A stretch of DNA of 64,000 nucleotides from Euborellia annulipes (taxonomy: Eukaryota; Arthropoda; Insecta; Dermaptera; Anisolabididae). The translations under genes and the position numbers were made by a program. The stretch lies in NCBI GenBank assembly GCA_023213315.1, contig JAKCPI010002845.1, positions 1 through 64,000 of the forward strand, read 5' to 3'. Below the pieces are notes generated by a model that was not told the origin of the DNA, made no database searches, and saw nothing but the letters and a program-made list of their open reading frames with translations. Positions 34,969 to 48,446 of this stretch are shown here, one piece after another. Within the stretch, counting starts at the first letter, position 1, and each line of letters begins with the position of its first letter.

Positions 34969-36258
34969 ATGATGTCTGTGAATATAGAAAGAGTAAGGAT
35001 TTTAAATTCGAGACTAGCTAGGCGCTCTAGTTGTCTAACTTCACGGCTCTATTCTCTAGGGGTGGCGGTTAATATTGAAACTGACTGTACAGGTAAGAAC
35101 ATGTAGAGGCAGGCCTATGAGCCTTTGACTTGTATAAGATTGAGAATATTTTGAAAAATATCTTTCTATTTAAGGAGAAAGATTCATTTTTTTGAAATAA
35201 TAAAAATAAAATAATACATGTAAGTTTAATAGAATCTAAGAAGAGAGAGATAATAAGATCAAAATAATCTAACGACAAATCAAATGGTGAAGGAGAGTAA
35301 TGTATTGAAATTTTAATGTATGCAAATGAATTCTCCTCTAAAAAATGTTAAGGATATAATTTACTAAAGAGATGATCAATTAAACAGTAAAGCAAAAAAA
35401 AATAACAAATAAAAGAGAAAAGCATGCAATGCAATGGCAATAATAAATAAAAGAGAAAATCATGCAATGAAATATGATTGTAAGTTAAATTACCGGTATA
35501 AATGAAATTAGGAATATTAAATCACTAAAGAGACCAAATAGATGCATTATAGGTAATATTGAATCGAAATACCTAAGTAAATTGGATAAGAAAGGAGCAG
35601 AATGGGAGAGAAGCACCCGGCGGCCATGATGTCTTCCAATCTAATGAGAAGGCGTGGGATTATTTATGAGAACTGACGCAGGTTCACTACTTAACAAGGA
35701 TCCCCCCTCAACTGAGGCTTGTCTTCCCTTAAGAGCAGGCGAAACCTGGCGCCAAATATTCCCACCTTCTGATTGGCTGATGAGACAGGTGGGGGAAATC
35801 GGAAGTAGAGAGGGAGAAAGAAGGAAATTATTTATTAATAAAAAATGGAATAGTCACAATAGGGGAGGGGAGGATCCCCTACCTAAGATCCTCTCTATAT
35901 AGAGAGAATTGGGGGTGAAAGGTCAATAAGAAAGGAATCGGATAATGAATATAGATTCTGTTTTTATTTAATTTTAATAAATATTAAGGACACAGTGAAT
36001 GATTCATAAACGTTCAAATGTACTAAATCGTTTTACTATAGATCAGAGATTTTGAGTGAAAAAAATCGATGATAAGATTTACTCATTGAAAAAATTACTG
36101 TTGCCGTTATTTGTATTCTCTAAGATATCATAAAAAAATCTGGTGTGACAGAACATTACAATTTCTCGCTTAAGTTGTGTGATGTGCTTTTAGGTATGCA
36201 GAATCGCAGATATCCAGTGACGGGGAAGGGAAGGAGGGATAAATCACCGGGGATAGTT

Positions 36259-36720
36259 TTTACTTTCTCTTACCTCTATATATATGTTAATATATAGAGA
36301 GAGAAAGTATTGAATTCATGTAAAAAATTCGATGTCGAGATTTTGATGGATCTTCACGTTTTAAAGTCCCCTGAATCCAAAAAAGTGGTTTTCGCGACAT
36401 GGTCTGTGTGTGTGTGTGTGCTGTGTGTCTGTGAACAAAATATCTCAGGAAATAGAGAGCTACGAGGTTGAAATTTTATATTTAAGTTAGACACCCCCCC
36501 AAGGGGTGAAAATAAGCTTTTGAACAAAATCGGCCAAAAATACTAGTACTTTACTGAGGTACTTTTTCAGTTTTTTTCGATTTTCTCAAAATTCGCTCTA
36601 ACGATTTTGTTTAAAATTCATAAATCAACTATTTTTTAGATGTTCTTGAAAAAGTATATCAGTGAAATTTTTCGTTGAAATCGTTTGAAGTACACTTTAC
36701 TCATGTACTTTTTCAGTTAA
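36259..36720 (+). repeat. Longest clean copy of the 'actttctcttacc' repeat
   Basis: The palindrome is followed by 'aaaaaattcgatgtcgagat', 'cccctgaatccaaaaaagtg', (GT)n with CTGTGTGTCTGTG, 'caaaatatctcaggaaatag', 'gaggttgaaattttatattt', an 'acacccccccaaggggtg' hairpin, 'gaacaaaatcggccaaaaat', 'actagtactttactgaggta' and 'cgattttctcaaaattcgct'. A reverse copy follows at about 36770-37030. Other copies: 38400-38823, 53230-53438, 53870-54132, 58450-58680 and 62575-62852 (minus). No protein is encoded. Confidence 0.75.
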
Positions 36721-37924
36721 GGGACCCTATAAAAATAGTTCCCTGCACCTATAAAACCTAATGTAAGAACCTCAAGATCGATATAACATAGAGTGAAAAC
36801 TAATAAACTCATCGACTGCCAAACTGACAGACCGGGACGGTACACAACTTAAATATAAAATTTCCATCCGGTAGCTAAATTCCTTTAATCTTAAAATCAT
36901 TACACATGGACAGACAGACCAATTTGCGGTACCCACTTTTTTGAACTCAGGGGACCTGGAAACATGTATCTCCACCAAAATCTCGACATCGAATTTTTGA
37001 CATGTTCGCAATACCGAAAAAGTTCGAAAAAGTAAAAATTCTTCCTCCCTTCAAAATCATTTCATATTTACACAAATAATTAAAATGCCAAAAATAAAAT
37101 TTAGATTCAATATGTCAAGTTTTATTTTCATATAATAAAGAGATAAAATAAGCTTAGGAGTTTAGCAGCTATCATATCTATCTAAAATTGTGAATGATTG
37201 ATTGACTGGGTAAGAGAGAAAAAAAAAACTCTAATTTCACTTACTATGATTAATTGTGATTAATTGAGTGAGAGAATCCAATATGTATTTCCAACTCCTG
37301 ACTCCTTATTAGAAAAAAATTAAAAAGTTATTAAAATAATAGTTGCAGACACGAAATAACCAAACGAGGATCGGAGATCTCATTAGCATTCATTGTGATG
37401 GAACTAAATTAAATGACACACGATTAATTCATCCATCTAAATTGGAATAAATTCGTGACAATCTCACTCACAACCTTTTGTAGCCCAATTAAACGAAATG
37501 TCAAAATAATTTTATTAACTTTTAATTAATTAATTAATTTAAATTCTTCTAAAAATAAATTAGGGGAAATTTTGCATAGCAAATGATTCATTTAAGGGCT
37601 TGACATTTTAATTGATTAAATTTCTGAAGAAAATGCGTTACGAGGTTAATTGTCAGGGTAACATTTAAAGAGATGTTTTAAAATCAATAATAAATAAATA
37701 ATTAGATCAATTAATTTGTACTTAATTGAAGGGATGTTTAATTCAATCGGACGGAATGTTTCATTAAAGAAGTGTACCATGGATTGCAAAAATTAGTTTA
37801 GGGTTGTTTGTTGGTAAGTAGGCAAACCGATTCACAAATTAACACCCCTAAATTCCATAGTAGGATAAACCCCAGAATCTGGATATAGGAAAAATGAAGA
37901 ATAATAAATATTTTTAGTGTAGAA

Positions 37925-39031
37925 CAGGGATGACCAAAATCCTTTAAAAGCGATCCGGGAAGTTTGGGTGATACGATCCGGCTGCTGGAAAAGGATTAGC
38001 GATTCGATCCTCTAATCTGATGCGATTTAGAAAAAGGACTGTTCCGATCAGCAAATCCAGATTCGCAATTCGAAAATTCGGACCTATCCGGAAATTAAAT
38101 CCACTTTCTAATAAAATTGCCGAATTAAAATGTAGTTCTTCGGCAGAATTTGCACAGTTTTAGGCGTTTGGATTAAAGATTTATAAAAATAGGTATTATT
38201 TTTAAACAATCAAAGGGATATATTTATTAAAAATCTGGTGTGACTGGTCACACAGCACACAACTTTCTCTTACTCTCTAGAAAGTTGTGTTCTGAGCTTG
38301 TCACGCCAGATTTTTTTGTGTCGACATGTATTTAGTTTCGGACCATAGGGTACGATTGAATTCAAGATGTAAAATTTATATGGGAAAATATTTATATTTT
38401 GTTACCATGACAACCATTTCTCATATGTTTCCTATGAAGTACAAGAGTAAAGCGTGCTTCAAACAATTTTGAGGACAAAATGAGAATATACGTTTTAAAA
38501 AAAAAATTGATTTTTGAATTTTAATCAAAATTGTTAGGGCGAATTTTGAGATCGAAAAAAACTGCAAAGTGAATCAGTAAAGTACTAGTAGCCGATTTTG
38601 TTCAAAAGCTGTCACGTCCCGAGGGGGTACCTAACTTAAATATAAAATTTTAACCTCCTACTCTTTTCGTTCTTGAGATATTTTATTCCCAGACAGAGAC
38701 CATGTCGCGTAAACCACTTTTTTGGACTCAGGAACCTCAAAACCTCGACATCGAATTTTTGACATGAATCCAATACTTTCTCTCTATATATATGATTATT
38801 AACATATAGGTAAGAGAAAGTAAAAAGTTAAATGTGTTAAAGGAAGAGCATTCATCGGAAAGGATTGCAAAATTTATCTTAGAAATATCGATCCTATCCT
38901 AGAAAATGATTTCGATCCAAATTCTTAAATCCATCCCCCTTTCGATTTGGATCACGATTCAGATCTAGAACCTCTCTAAAATCCTGGATCGGATCTTAAA
39001 TCCAAAAGGAGTGCGATTTTGCCCATCCCTG
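37925..39031. mobile_element. hAT-like element pair interrupted by other repeats
   Basis: The left end CAGGGATGACCAAAATCC and the right end GATTTTGCCCATCCCTG are inverted, and both ends carry many 'gatccg'/'cggatc' sub-terminal repeats ('gatccgg', 'gattcgatcc', 'tcgatcc'). The middle (about 38225-38830) consists of a 'gtcacaccag' palindrome and an inverted 'actttctcttacc' repeat inserted later. The flanking 8-mers GTGTAGAA and TTGAAGAA match only in part, so the target duplication is not proven. Confidence 0.6.
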
Positions 39032-40604
39032 TTGAAGAAATATTAATATTAACTGGGGTATTCTGAGCGAAAGTTTTCAAGTTTATCGGTATATTTAAAA
39101 GTCCAGGCTCTCAGAGAAATGAAAAGAAACTTAGGCGAGGTCGTTGCCATCGAAAAGACATCCCATTCATGTGAGTTAATGCATTATAAAAAGTGAATTA
39201 GTATATCAACTTTATTTTTACTTCAAAGGACGAATAATCCTCTTATAATAATTGGTAGTCGCTTCGCTTTTTATATCAATTTCAAAGAGAAAATTTTAGA
39301 ATATATCAACATTCTAGATCAGCGGTTCCGGCAAGTTCTTGCCATCTCTGCTCTTTAAAATCTAGCGTGCAAATAGTCTTATTTTTTTAGTGCAGCAGGA
39401 GTGCAGAGGTAAGCAAAACAGTCGACTTGATTAAGTTAATTCAATAAATAAATCAATTTTAGAGATGATACTAAGCTTATTAAATAAATAAATATAAATT
39501 TCTAAAGCCCTCAATCGGCCTAACTTGATAAAATAAATAAATCAATGCTATAAAGAAACCATTCATGATAAGATAAATAAATAATTGACCAGTGAAAGGC
39601 GTTAGATAAAATGTAAATTTATTAAGTTTTAAATTTCTTATTATATATTAACGTGGCCGAAAAATTCAATCTCTTTGAAGATCTAGCAGCTTAAACCGAC
39701 AAAGAAAATGAACGTATAATTTATTTAATAATGAATCTGCTGTATGCGAGCAAAAATAAAGACTAGAGGAAAAAGTTTTTATTTGGTTAATTTTTTTTTT
39801 TAATAAATTCCTAAAGTGGCGTGCATGATAGCTTTGTGGGGTTTCATTCCTTTTAGTAGAGGTCAGAATTTAGCATTTCGACAAACGCGAGCTTCGCAAG
39901 CTTAATTTAATTTAAAATAAAATGTATGTTTTAATGGAACTTTGTATTTTTCAATAACTTAATAGACCTAAATATCAGTTTTTTTTTATGAAGAAAGTCA
40001 TCATCGATTGGTTGTGAATTATTTTTTAAAATATAGGCCATTCAAAAAGATGAAAAAAGCAAATAGCGAGAAAAATTGTTCGAAAAAACAGAATCGCATT
40101 CGTGTGAAGAGTTTTTGATGATTTGTTGCTTTGTTTAATTGAATAATAAAATCATTAATTAATTATAATTTCCTTTAGGAAGAGATAAAAAGAACCTAAT
40201 ACTTTCTCTCTATATATTTCATATATAGGGTAAGAGAAAGTAATATAAATACGATTTCCCCTTTTGTGTAGGTTTAAAGGAATGCAGTGCTGTAGAGATG
40301 GTTGTGTGAGCACCAGGCGTTCTCAGTGAAAGGGCGACTTTCACTTCGCGAGTTGTAATATTATAAAAATTATTATTAATTGTATAGTTTTATGGCAGAA
40401 CTGAGCAGAAAATTCCAACATGGAGAAATAAATAGAATTTTTTCTGTAATAAGATCCACGTTTTTAAATGGTAAATTAAAATTAAATCTTCTTCTTCTTC
40501 TTCTTTCTTAGCCATCATCACCGCTGTGCGGGGTCGGCGGTCCTAACCTTAGCCCTCCATTCTACCCTATCCAATGCTGTTGTCTCCGACAGGCCAAGCT
40601 CGGT

Positions 40605-40830
40605 AAATTAAAATTAAATATACTAGATTATTTGTTTCAAAGGTTTTATTAATTAAAAATTAACACTTGATACGTATTTCGACAATTACTTATCTTGAGA
40701 AGAATGTAATTACTTCTGATGATGACAAGTAATTGTCGAAATACGTATCAAGTGTTAATTTTTAATTAATAAAACCTTTGAAACGAATAACCTAAAGTCT
40801 AGTAATTTGTATATTTAATTTTAATATACA
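40605..40830. repeat. Hairpin with CTGATGA-stem-CGAAATACG motif
   Basis: The arms 'aaaggttttattaattaaaa' / 'ttttaattaataaaaccttt' and 'ttaacacttgatacgtattt' / complement are nearly perfect. At the loop side of the right arm is CTGATGATGACA-AGTAAT-TGTCGAAATACG (40716-40745). This is a good match to the recurring motif, with a 4-bp stem GACA/TGTC. Confidence 0.7.
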
Positions 40831-43708
40831 AAATGTTTTAACAAGAACCAACGGTCGAAAGTTTAAATCTTATAATTTTCTTTATTTTTTTGATTTTCTA
40901 GATTAAAAAAATTAATTATTTAACATGATTTTTCAATTAGTCATTAAAAAGAAAAAGAAAATTTCCAATTAAAAACATATCATATCGAAAAATTCGTTAA
41001 ATCCACAACGTTATGGAGATACAAATTTAGAGGCTACTCCTATCTTCTCTTAAAATTATTTGCTGAATAAAAGTTTAAAAAAAAAGTTTTTTATTTAATA
41101 GAGTTTTTCTATCTGATTATGAAGAACATTGATTAATTTATTACCCCGGATATAAAATAGGAATCAAATATTAATAAAAAAAAAAAAAATTGAGAGAAAT
41201 TTATGAAAATATTCAATGAATCGTAAAAGAGATAAGAAAACAGCAATCAAAAATGAAAAATTCTTATGCCACATTTTGAGTTTTTTTTTTTTTATCTATT
41301 TATCTTTCCTGATCAATGAGCAGAAAGAATTAAAAGTTTTGTCACAATTCGACAAGCGTCATAAAAGAATTTTATTTTCCCACTCGGAATCATAAAGGCA
41401 TTTAAAACAATTATTTTATATTTTTTATAGGTAAGTAAATAAGTATAGGATGAATTTTTACAGGATGATTTCGGAAAAATAATTAAATTTTTGTAACTGC
41501 ATTTTAATTCTTTATGATGGACAATAAAAGAAGAATGCAATCATGAAATTTCGTTTCAGTTATGAGTCAGGACCATCTTTAGTCTTGGTCCTTGTTTGAA
41601 GGATTGGATGGAGTGTCTTGAAACAACCATAGATAGCTATGAAAATTATTCCAACTCAGTTTGAATACAAACGAAATTTCATTGGCTGTGTTTTTCTCTT
41701 CATTCAAATTTGTCATGATTTTTTACTTTCTCTCAAAATGAAATTGTGTAGGTCTCATGTTTGGGAAAATTCGGGTACTAGTACTTTACTGGTGTATGTT
41801 TTTAGTTTTTTCTAATTTTCTCGAAATTCCCTTTAAAGATTTCTTTCAAATTTTAAATATTTGCTGGTTCCGGTATAGAAACAAATTGCCCTAGGTCTCG
41901 TCTTGGGGAAACCTTGAGTACTAGTACTTTACTGGTGTACTTTTTTAGTATTTTCCAATTTTCTTGAAATTCATTTTATGGATTTTATAATGGTCAAAGC
42001 TTAGTGGGCTTGTCTCCTGGCCGATCCCTCCCTCTGTTTACTCAGGACCCACAGATTTAGAATATATCTCTCGATGAATATTAAAATTTTAATTAATGAG
42101 CAATTTTGTAAATTTAATTTTTTATATCAATAATTAAAATGTATTTAATTTAATAATGTCAGCAAGATCAATTAGTAGAAAAAATATTTATTCTAAATTC
42201 TGTTATTCAAATAAGAAATTTTGATTATTATTAATTTTATTCAAAATAATAATTTTTAATTGTCTCCAGGCTTACCCATCGCCTGGGGCCACTCTCTCAT
42301 ATAACTCATGATTAAAGTTTTCTTATGAGGCACAGTGGCGTACCGAGGGGGGGGGGGGGGGGCGGAGGGGACGGTCCGCCCCAGGCCCCCATATATTTAT
42401 AAAAAAAAATTTAATGAAAATTTCTCTTTGAGAGGCCCCGGAGCCCTCAGGGCTCAAGTAAAAACGGAAAAATTTAGGTAAAAAAAAAAAAAAAAAAATT
42501 TAAAGAAAATTTCTCTTTGAGAGGCTCTGACCCCTTGTAGTTCAGGGATATACGGTTTTTTAAAAATATTTTTATGTATGGAGGAGGGATATTTAAAGAT
42601 AAGCACCCCCCCCAACAAAAAAAATCAACATAAGGCCCCCTCTTCTAGTACCGCCCCAGGCCCCCAAATGCCTCAGTACGCCTCTGATTTCCAATTTTAT
42701 CAAAAACAAAAAAAAAAAAAACAAAAAAAAAAAATGACCGAGCTCCGGGTCGGCCAACCCGCTACTAATTTTGAAACTGGCAGTAAATAAATAAAAAAAA
42801 AATGAATCTAAATGAACTGTACCGTTCTGCCTGAACTAAAAGTACATGTTGTTACAAAAAATCTTTCAAATACGGAAGGTACAAAAAAGTTGTCGGCTGT
42901 GCGACTAGTCACACCAGATTTTTATATTTAATAAAAAGGGAATAAGGCCTTAAGATAAAGGAGTTAATAAGAATATATTTGAATTTGTTGATTATCCTTG
43001 AAATAAGAACGCTAATTATAAAAATGCCCCTTTTCTAAAAGTAAAGTGAGATTATAGAATAATTTCTTTAAGAAAACAAAGAGAATCCAAACAGGTTCAG
43101 ACTCGAAAGAGATAAGAGAAGTAAAGACAAATATGTAAAAATAGAATTATTAATTAATTTTATATTTAAAGAATTCGACTGGTGTTTGACCCACCAACAA
43201 ATAAACACACATTTGTTAAGTGTGTGCGCTTGGAATATGATAAGAATAAAAAATAAAATATTTTCAACTCATGTCGTTACAAAAAATCTGTTGTGATAAC
43301 TACAGTGCGAAACTTTCAAATACGGAAGGTACAAAAAGTTTTTGGCCGTGCGACTAGTCACACCAGATTTTTCGGTTTCATTTAATATTTGAATTGCTGT
43401 GTGTGTGTCTGATGTGATTTCTTTCAATGATAATATGAAATTAACTAATAAAATAAAATTTGTAAATTGTATTAAATAATGAAAAAATTGGTGTAAGTCT
43501 GATATAAGAGACAGGTGTGCTAATAATCACACCACAATTTACTTGTAGGGATTATAAAGAAATATTCGCTATCAATATCGAAATTATGAACAATATTTTT
43601 AATATTCTCTGCTTGATAAAAATATTATTTCAATATTCTTTGGCCTAAATGTGTGCTTGTTGTAATGTGACATCATAGGCAACTTTTATATTTAAGTGAT
43701 TTTGCATT

Positions 43709-45062
43709 AGCTGGGCATACACGGAGAGGTAGAACTGTCGGTTTTGACCGGGGCGGTCCAATCTGTCGGGTCGATCCGCCACGGTTAAAACCGTCATTAT
43801 CAATTTCGTTTAAAAAAACGGAGAGTTTGATCTGTCGGGTTGGACCGGGGCGGACCAGTCTGCCGGGCCGGCTAAAACCGCCACGGTTAAAACCACCACG
43901 GTTAAAACCGTCATCACTCACAAACGTAAAGGAAAAACCCGCAGATAAACCCGTATAGTTGGCCCGCCACGGGCCAAACCGTACGTGTATGGGCAAAATC
44001 TTTGGACCGCGGCAGTTTTAACCGCTGATTTGACCAAATCCGTGGACTTTCGTCTTGACGAAAGTTTTGCCTGCCGACTAGACAGATCAAGTCAAGAATC
44101 CATTGGAATTTCCAAGAAAAATGGAAATAGAAAATTATTTTTTAAAAAAAAAAGTAATTAATCCTTTCTTCTCCTTTAAATAAAATCTTTAATTATCTGA
44201 TTCTGAAGCTGCCAAAATGCGATTTAAGGTCCTCTGAGTCCATTTAAGTAGTTTTTGGAATGATGTCTGTGTGTCTGTCTGTGGTATTTTGCACACATAA
44301 ACTAGATGTAAAGGTCAAGAACTGAAAAGCTTTTGGTAAACATCGGACCATTAGGGGGCGCTCTAGAAAGAGGGCCAATATTTTTTATTACATAACCTAT
44401 AATTTTTTTTGTATATTCAGAAACTAGACTTTCTCCCGAGTAAAATGATATATAATATTTGTATCCTAATTTGCCATGACCTTAAATGATATTTAAAAAA
44501 AATAATAATAATAAATTTGTTTTTGTGAATGGTGATTAACTAAAATATTTTCGAACATATTAATAGTTTAGTTAATTAATAGGGGAGGGGTAACTTATTT
44601 TCTTTAAATGGTCAAAAAAATAAATTTGTAAAAAAAATTTTGAAGTAACATGTCCTCCCCTACCCCCTCCAAAAATCGCGGCTTAAAGAGATGGTCCGGG
44701 GCGGTCAAAACTGTCGCTTGTCCACTAACGAAAAGATCAGACCGTGAGTTCGGACCGCAGTCCAATCTGTTAGATTGATGCGTGGCAGTCAAAACTGTCG
44801 CTTGCTCACTAACGAAAAGATCAGTCCGTGAGTTTGGACCGCAGTCCAATCTGTTAGATTGATGCGTGGCGGTAAAAACTGGCGCGTGCTCGCCCACTAA
44901 CGAAAATATCGGATCGTGAGTTTGGACCGCGGTCAAATCTGTTAGATAGATCCGTGGCGGTCAAAACTGGCGCGTGCTCGCCCACTAACGTAAAGATAAA
45001 TCCGTGCGTTTGGACCGGCACGGTCAAAACCGACGGTTCTACCTCTCCGTGTATGCCCAGCT
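43709..45062. mobile_element. GC-ended DNA transposon, copy 1
   Basis: The termini are AGCTGGGCATACACGGAGAG and its complement CTCTCCGTGTATGCCCAGCT. About 350 bp at each end are GC-rich and full of short palindromes (CGGTTAAAACCG, CGGTTTTAACCG, GACCGCGGTC types); the middle ~600 bp is AT-rich. There is no transposase frame; the open frames in the ends come from the sub-terminal repeats. The flanks are ATT on the left and AAT on the right, which do not match, unlike the two copies below. A 3-bp target size would fit PIF/Harbinger, but the superfamily is not settled. Confidence 0.8.
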
Positions 45063-45657
45063 AATGGTTCTTGTTGTCAACGGTCGAGGGTTCAGCAGTC
45101 ACCGACACCTGACGAAGGTTAAGTGAGGCCAAGCGCGGCGAAAGCTCGGACCAAGTGGCCGCTGACAATGCAATATTTGATGTCTTATCTATGTATCTCA
45201 ATTAATATCAAAATGGCCGATCAAAAAAAGAGGGGGTAAAACTTTATAATCAACATGTCTCCTATTTATAATTAATTTAGATTTTTGAGCATTGGCAGAG
45301 GTGTTTTAAATAGACTTTACACTACAAAATCTGCTATTCAAAATAATTAAAAATTTAATAAATTCAAAAAAAGCGACCTCCTGATCACTTTTCCATTGTT
45401 TGGTCCGACAAATCTACCAATCTAAATTACGGCCATTTCTAAATAACCTAGAGCTTTGAAATTTTTTATATATGTATATCTCCTGACAATGTAATATTTG
45501 ATCTCACTTTTATATCTCAATTCATTACAAAATGGCGGCCTATCAAAAATGAATTCAAGAAGATTCTTCAGAAGATTTCAATGGCAAAATGAGAATAAAC
45601 ATTAGCTGGGCATACACGGAGAGGTAGAACTGTCGGTTTTAACCGGGGCGGTCCAAT

Positions 45658-47027
45658 AGCTGGGCATACACGGAGAGGTAGAACCGTCGGTTTTGACCGT
45701 GCCGGTCCAAACGCACGGTTTTATCTTTACGTTAGTGGGCGAGCACGCGCCAGTTTTGACCGCCACGGATCAATCTAACAGATTTGACCGCGGTCCAAAC
45801 TCACGATCCGATCTTTTTCGTTAGTGGGCGAGCACGCGCCAGTTTTGACCGCCACGCATCAATCTAACAGATTGGACTGCGGTCCAAACTCACGGACTGA
45901 TCTTTTCGTTAGTGAGCAAGCGACAGTTTGACCGCCCCGGACCATCTCTTTAAGTCGCGATTTTTGGAGGGGGTAGGGGAGGACATGTTACTTGAAAAAT
46001 TTTTTTTACAAATTTATTTTTTTGACCATTTAAAGAAAATAAGTTACCCCTCCCCCTATTAATTAATTAAGCTATTAATATGTTCGAAAATATTTTAGTT
46101 AATCATCATTCACAAAAACAAATTTATTATTATTATTATTATTTTTTTAATATCATTTAAAGTCATGGCAAATTAGGATACAAATATTATATATCATTTT
46201 TACTCGGGAGAAAGTCTAGTTTCTGAATATACAAAAAAAATTATAGGTTATGTAATAAAAAAATATTGGCCCTCCTTCTAGAGCGCCCCCTAATGGTCCG
46301 ATGTTTACCAAAAGCTTTTCAGTTCTTGACCTTTACATCTAATTTATGTGTGCAAAATACCACAGACATACACACAGACATCATTCCAAAAAACTACTTA
46401 AATGGACTCAGGGGACCTTAAATCGCATTTTGGCAGCTTCAGAATCAGATAATTAAAGATTTTATTTAAAGGAGAAGAAAGGATTAATTACTTTTTTTTT
46501 AAATAATTTTCTATTTCCATTTTTCTTGGAAATTCCAATGGCTTCTTGACTTGATCTGTCTAGTCGGCAGGCAAAACTTTCGTCAAGACGAAAGTCCACG
46601 GATTTGGTCACATCAGCGGTTAAAACTGCCGCGGTCCAAAGATTTTGCCCATACACGTACGGTTTGGCCCGTGGCGGGCCAACTATACGGGTTTATCTGC
46701 GGGTTTTTCCTTTACGTTTGTGAGTGATGACGGTTTTAACCGTGGTGGTTTTAACCGCGGCGGTTTTAGCCGGCCCGGCAGACTGGTCCGCCCCGGTCCA
46801 ACCCGACAGATCAAACTCTCCGTTTTTTTAAACGAAATTGATAATGACGGTTTTAACCGTGGCGGATCGACCCGACAGATTGGTCCGCCCGGTCCAACCC
46901 GACAGATCAAACTCTCCACTTTTTAAGCCAAATTGATAACGAAAGTTTTAACCGTGGCGGATCGACCCGACAGATTGGACCGCCCCGGTCAAAACCGACA
47001 GTTCTACCTCTCCGTGTATGCCCAGCT
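45658..47027. mobile_element. Same transposon family, inner copy nested in the outer one
   Basis: It is inverted relative to copy 1 and the outer copy, with full AGCTGGG...CCCAGCT termini. It sits in outer sequence 'ggtccaat^ctgtcggg' and duplicated AAT (45655-45657 and 47028-47030). Copy 1 shows the uninterrupted site, so the 3-bp duplication is seen directly. It is almost intact and very close in sequence to copy 1, so the family was active recently. Confidence 0.9.
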
Positions 47028-47920
47028 AATCTGTCGGGTCGATCCGCCACGGTTAAAACTTTCGTTATCAATTTGGCTTAAAAAAGTGGAGAGTTTGATC
47101 TGTCGGGTTGGACCGGGGCGGACCAATCTGTCGGGTCGATCCGCCACGGTTAAAACCGTCATTATCAATTTCGTTTAAAAAAACGGAGAGTTTGATCTGT
47201 CGGGTTGGACCGGGGCGGACCAGTCTGCCGGGCCGGCTAAAACCGCCACGGTTAAAACCACCACGGTTAAAACCGTCATCACTCACAAACGTAAAGGAAA
47301 AACCCGCAGATAAACCCGTATAGTTGGCCCGCCACGGGCCAAACCGTACGTGTATGGGCAAAATCTTTGGACCGCGGCAGTTTTAACCGCTGATTTGACC
47401 AAATCCGTGGACTTTCGTCTTGACGAAAGTTTTGCCTACCGACTAGACAGATCAAGTCAAGAAGCCATTGGAATTTCCAAGAAAAATGGAAATAGAAAAT
47501 TATTTAAAAAAAAAAGTAATTAATCCTTTCTTCTCCTTTAAATAAAATCTTTAATTATCTGATTCTGAAGCTGCCAAAATGCGATTTAAGGTCCCCTGAG
47601 TCCATTTAAGTAGTTTTTGGAATGATGTCTGTGTGTCTGTGTGTATGTCTGTGGTATTTTGCACACATAAACTAGATGTAAAGGTCAAGAACTGAAAAGC
47701 TTTTGGTAAACATCGGACCATTAGGGGGGCGCTCTAGAGGGAGGGCCAATATTTTTTTATTACATAACCTATAATTTTTTTTTGTATATTCAGAAACTAG
47801 ACTTTCTCCCGAGTAAAATGATATATAATATTTGTATCCTAATTTGCCATGACCTTAAATGATATTTAAAAAAAATAATAATAATAAATTTGTTTTTGTG
47901 AATGGTGATTAACTAAAATA

Positions 47921-48446
47921 ATAATGTTTAATGACTGGAAATATATTGAGGAAGGATATGAATGCAGGCAGCCAAAAATAAAAACGCTCTCGATTCCCTT
48001 TGAATGTCCAGACGTTTCGGGCAAGATTTATTCGCCCATCCTCAGTGAACTATTCTAGTGGGAGAGAGGTAAGTCTCCTTTGGTATACATAGTTGTTGTT
48101 AGGTCCTACTACGTATTCTATTTAATGTAACAATATGATGATAAATGAGTTTTTTGTTGTTAAAACTTTTTGCTATTTTCATAGTCAACTACTTGATTGT
48201 ATCTTGACTATGAAAATAGCAAAAAAGTTTTAACAACAAAAAACTCATTTATCATCATATTGTTACATTAAATAGAATACGTAGTAGGACCTAACAACAA
48301 CTATGTATACCAAAGGAGACTTACCTCTCTCCCACTAGAATAGTTCACTGAGGATGGGCGAATAAATTTTGCCCGAAACGTCTGGACATTCAAAGGGAAT
48401 CGAGAGCGTTTTTATTTCTTGGCTGCCTGCATTTATATCCTTCCTC
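47921..48446. mobile_element. 526-bp hairpin insertion with a perfect 14-bp target duplication
   Basis: Arms from 'gaggaaggatatgaatgcag' (47952) to 'ccttcctc' (48446) are near-perfect inverted copies of about 240 bp around 'gtcaactacttgattgtatc'. Each arm bears CTGAGGATGGGC...GCCCGAAACGTC (complement at about 48006-48043; plus strand about 48346-48381). GATTAACTAAAATA is repeated on both sides (47907-47920 and 48447-48460), while the inner element and copy 1 have it once. Duplications of this length are usual for target-primed retrotransposition. No coding capacity. Confidence 0.85.

Larger units (their letters stand above)
30431..43708. other. Repeat-rich stretch upstream of the first recognised Graf exon
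   Basis: No coding exon could be supported. It holds a T-tract of over 30 bases near 31716, SINE copies, several copies of the 'actttctcttacc' repeat, and the hAT-type pair at 37925-39031. The segment 35600-35920 is of normal composition, contains a reversed CCAAT-like 'ctgattggctgatgag' and, on the minus strand, ATCATGGCCGCCGGG. It could be a promoter for a minus-strand gene such as Graf, but there are no motifs that prove it. Missing Graf BAR exons were looked for here by eye without success. Confidence 0.5.

Noticed and set aside
43673..47361. Repeated 78-107 codon open frames (for example 43673-43996 minus, 46645-46926 plus, 47068-47361 minus) with near-identical predicted proteins containing FNRGG repeats
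   Set aside because: They are translations of the palindromic sub-terminal repeats of one transposon family, in both orientations, with no splice context and no known domain.
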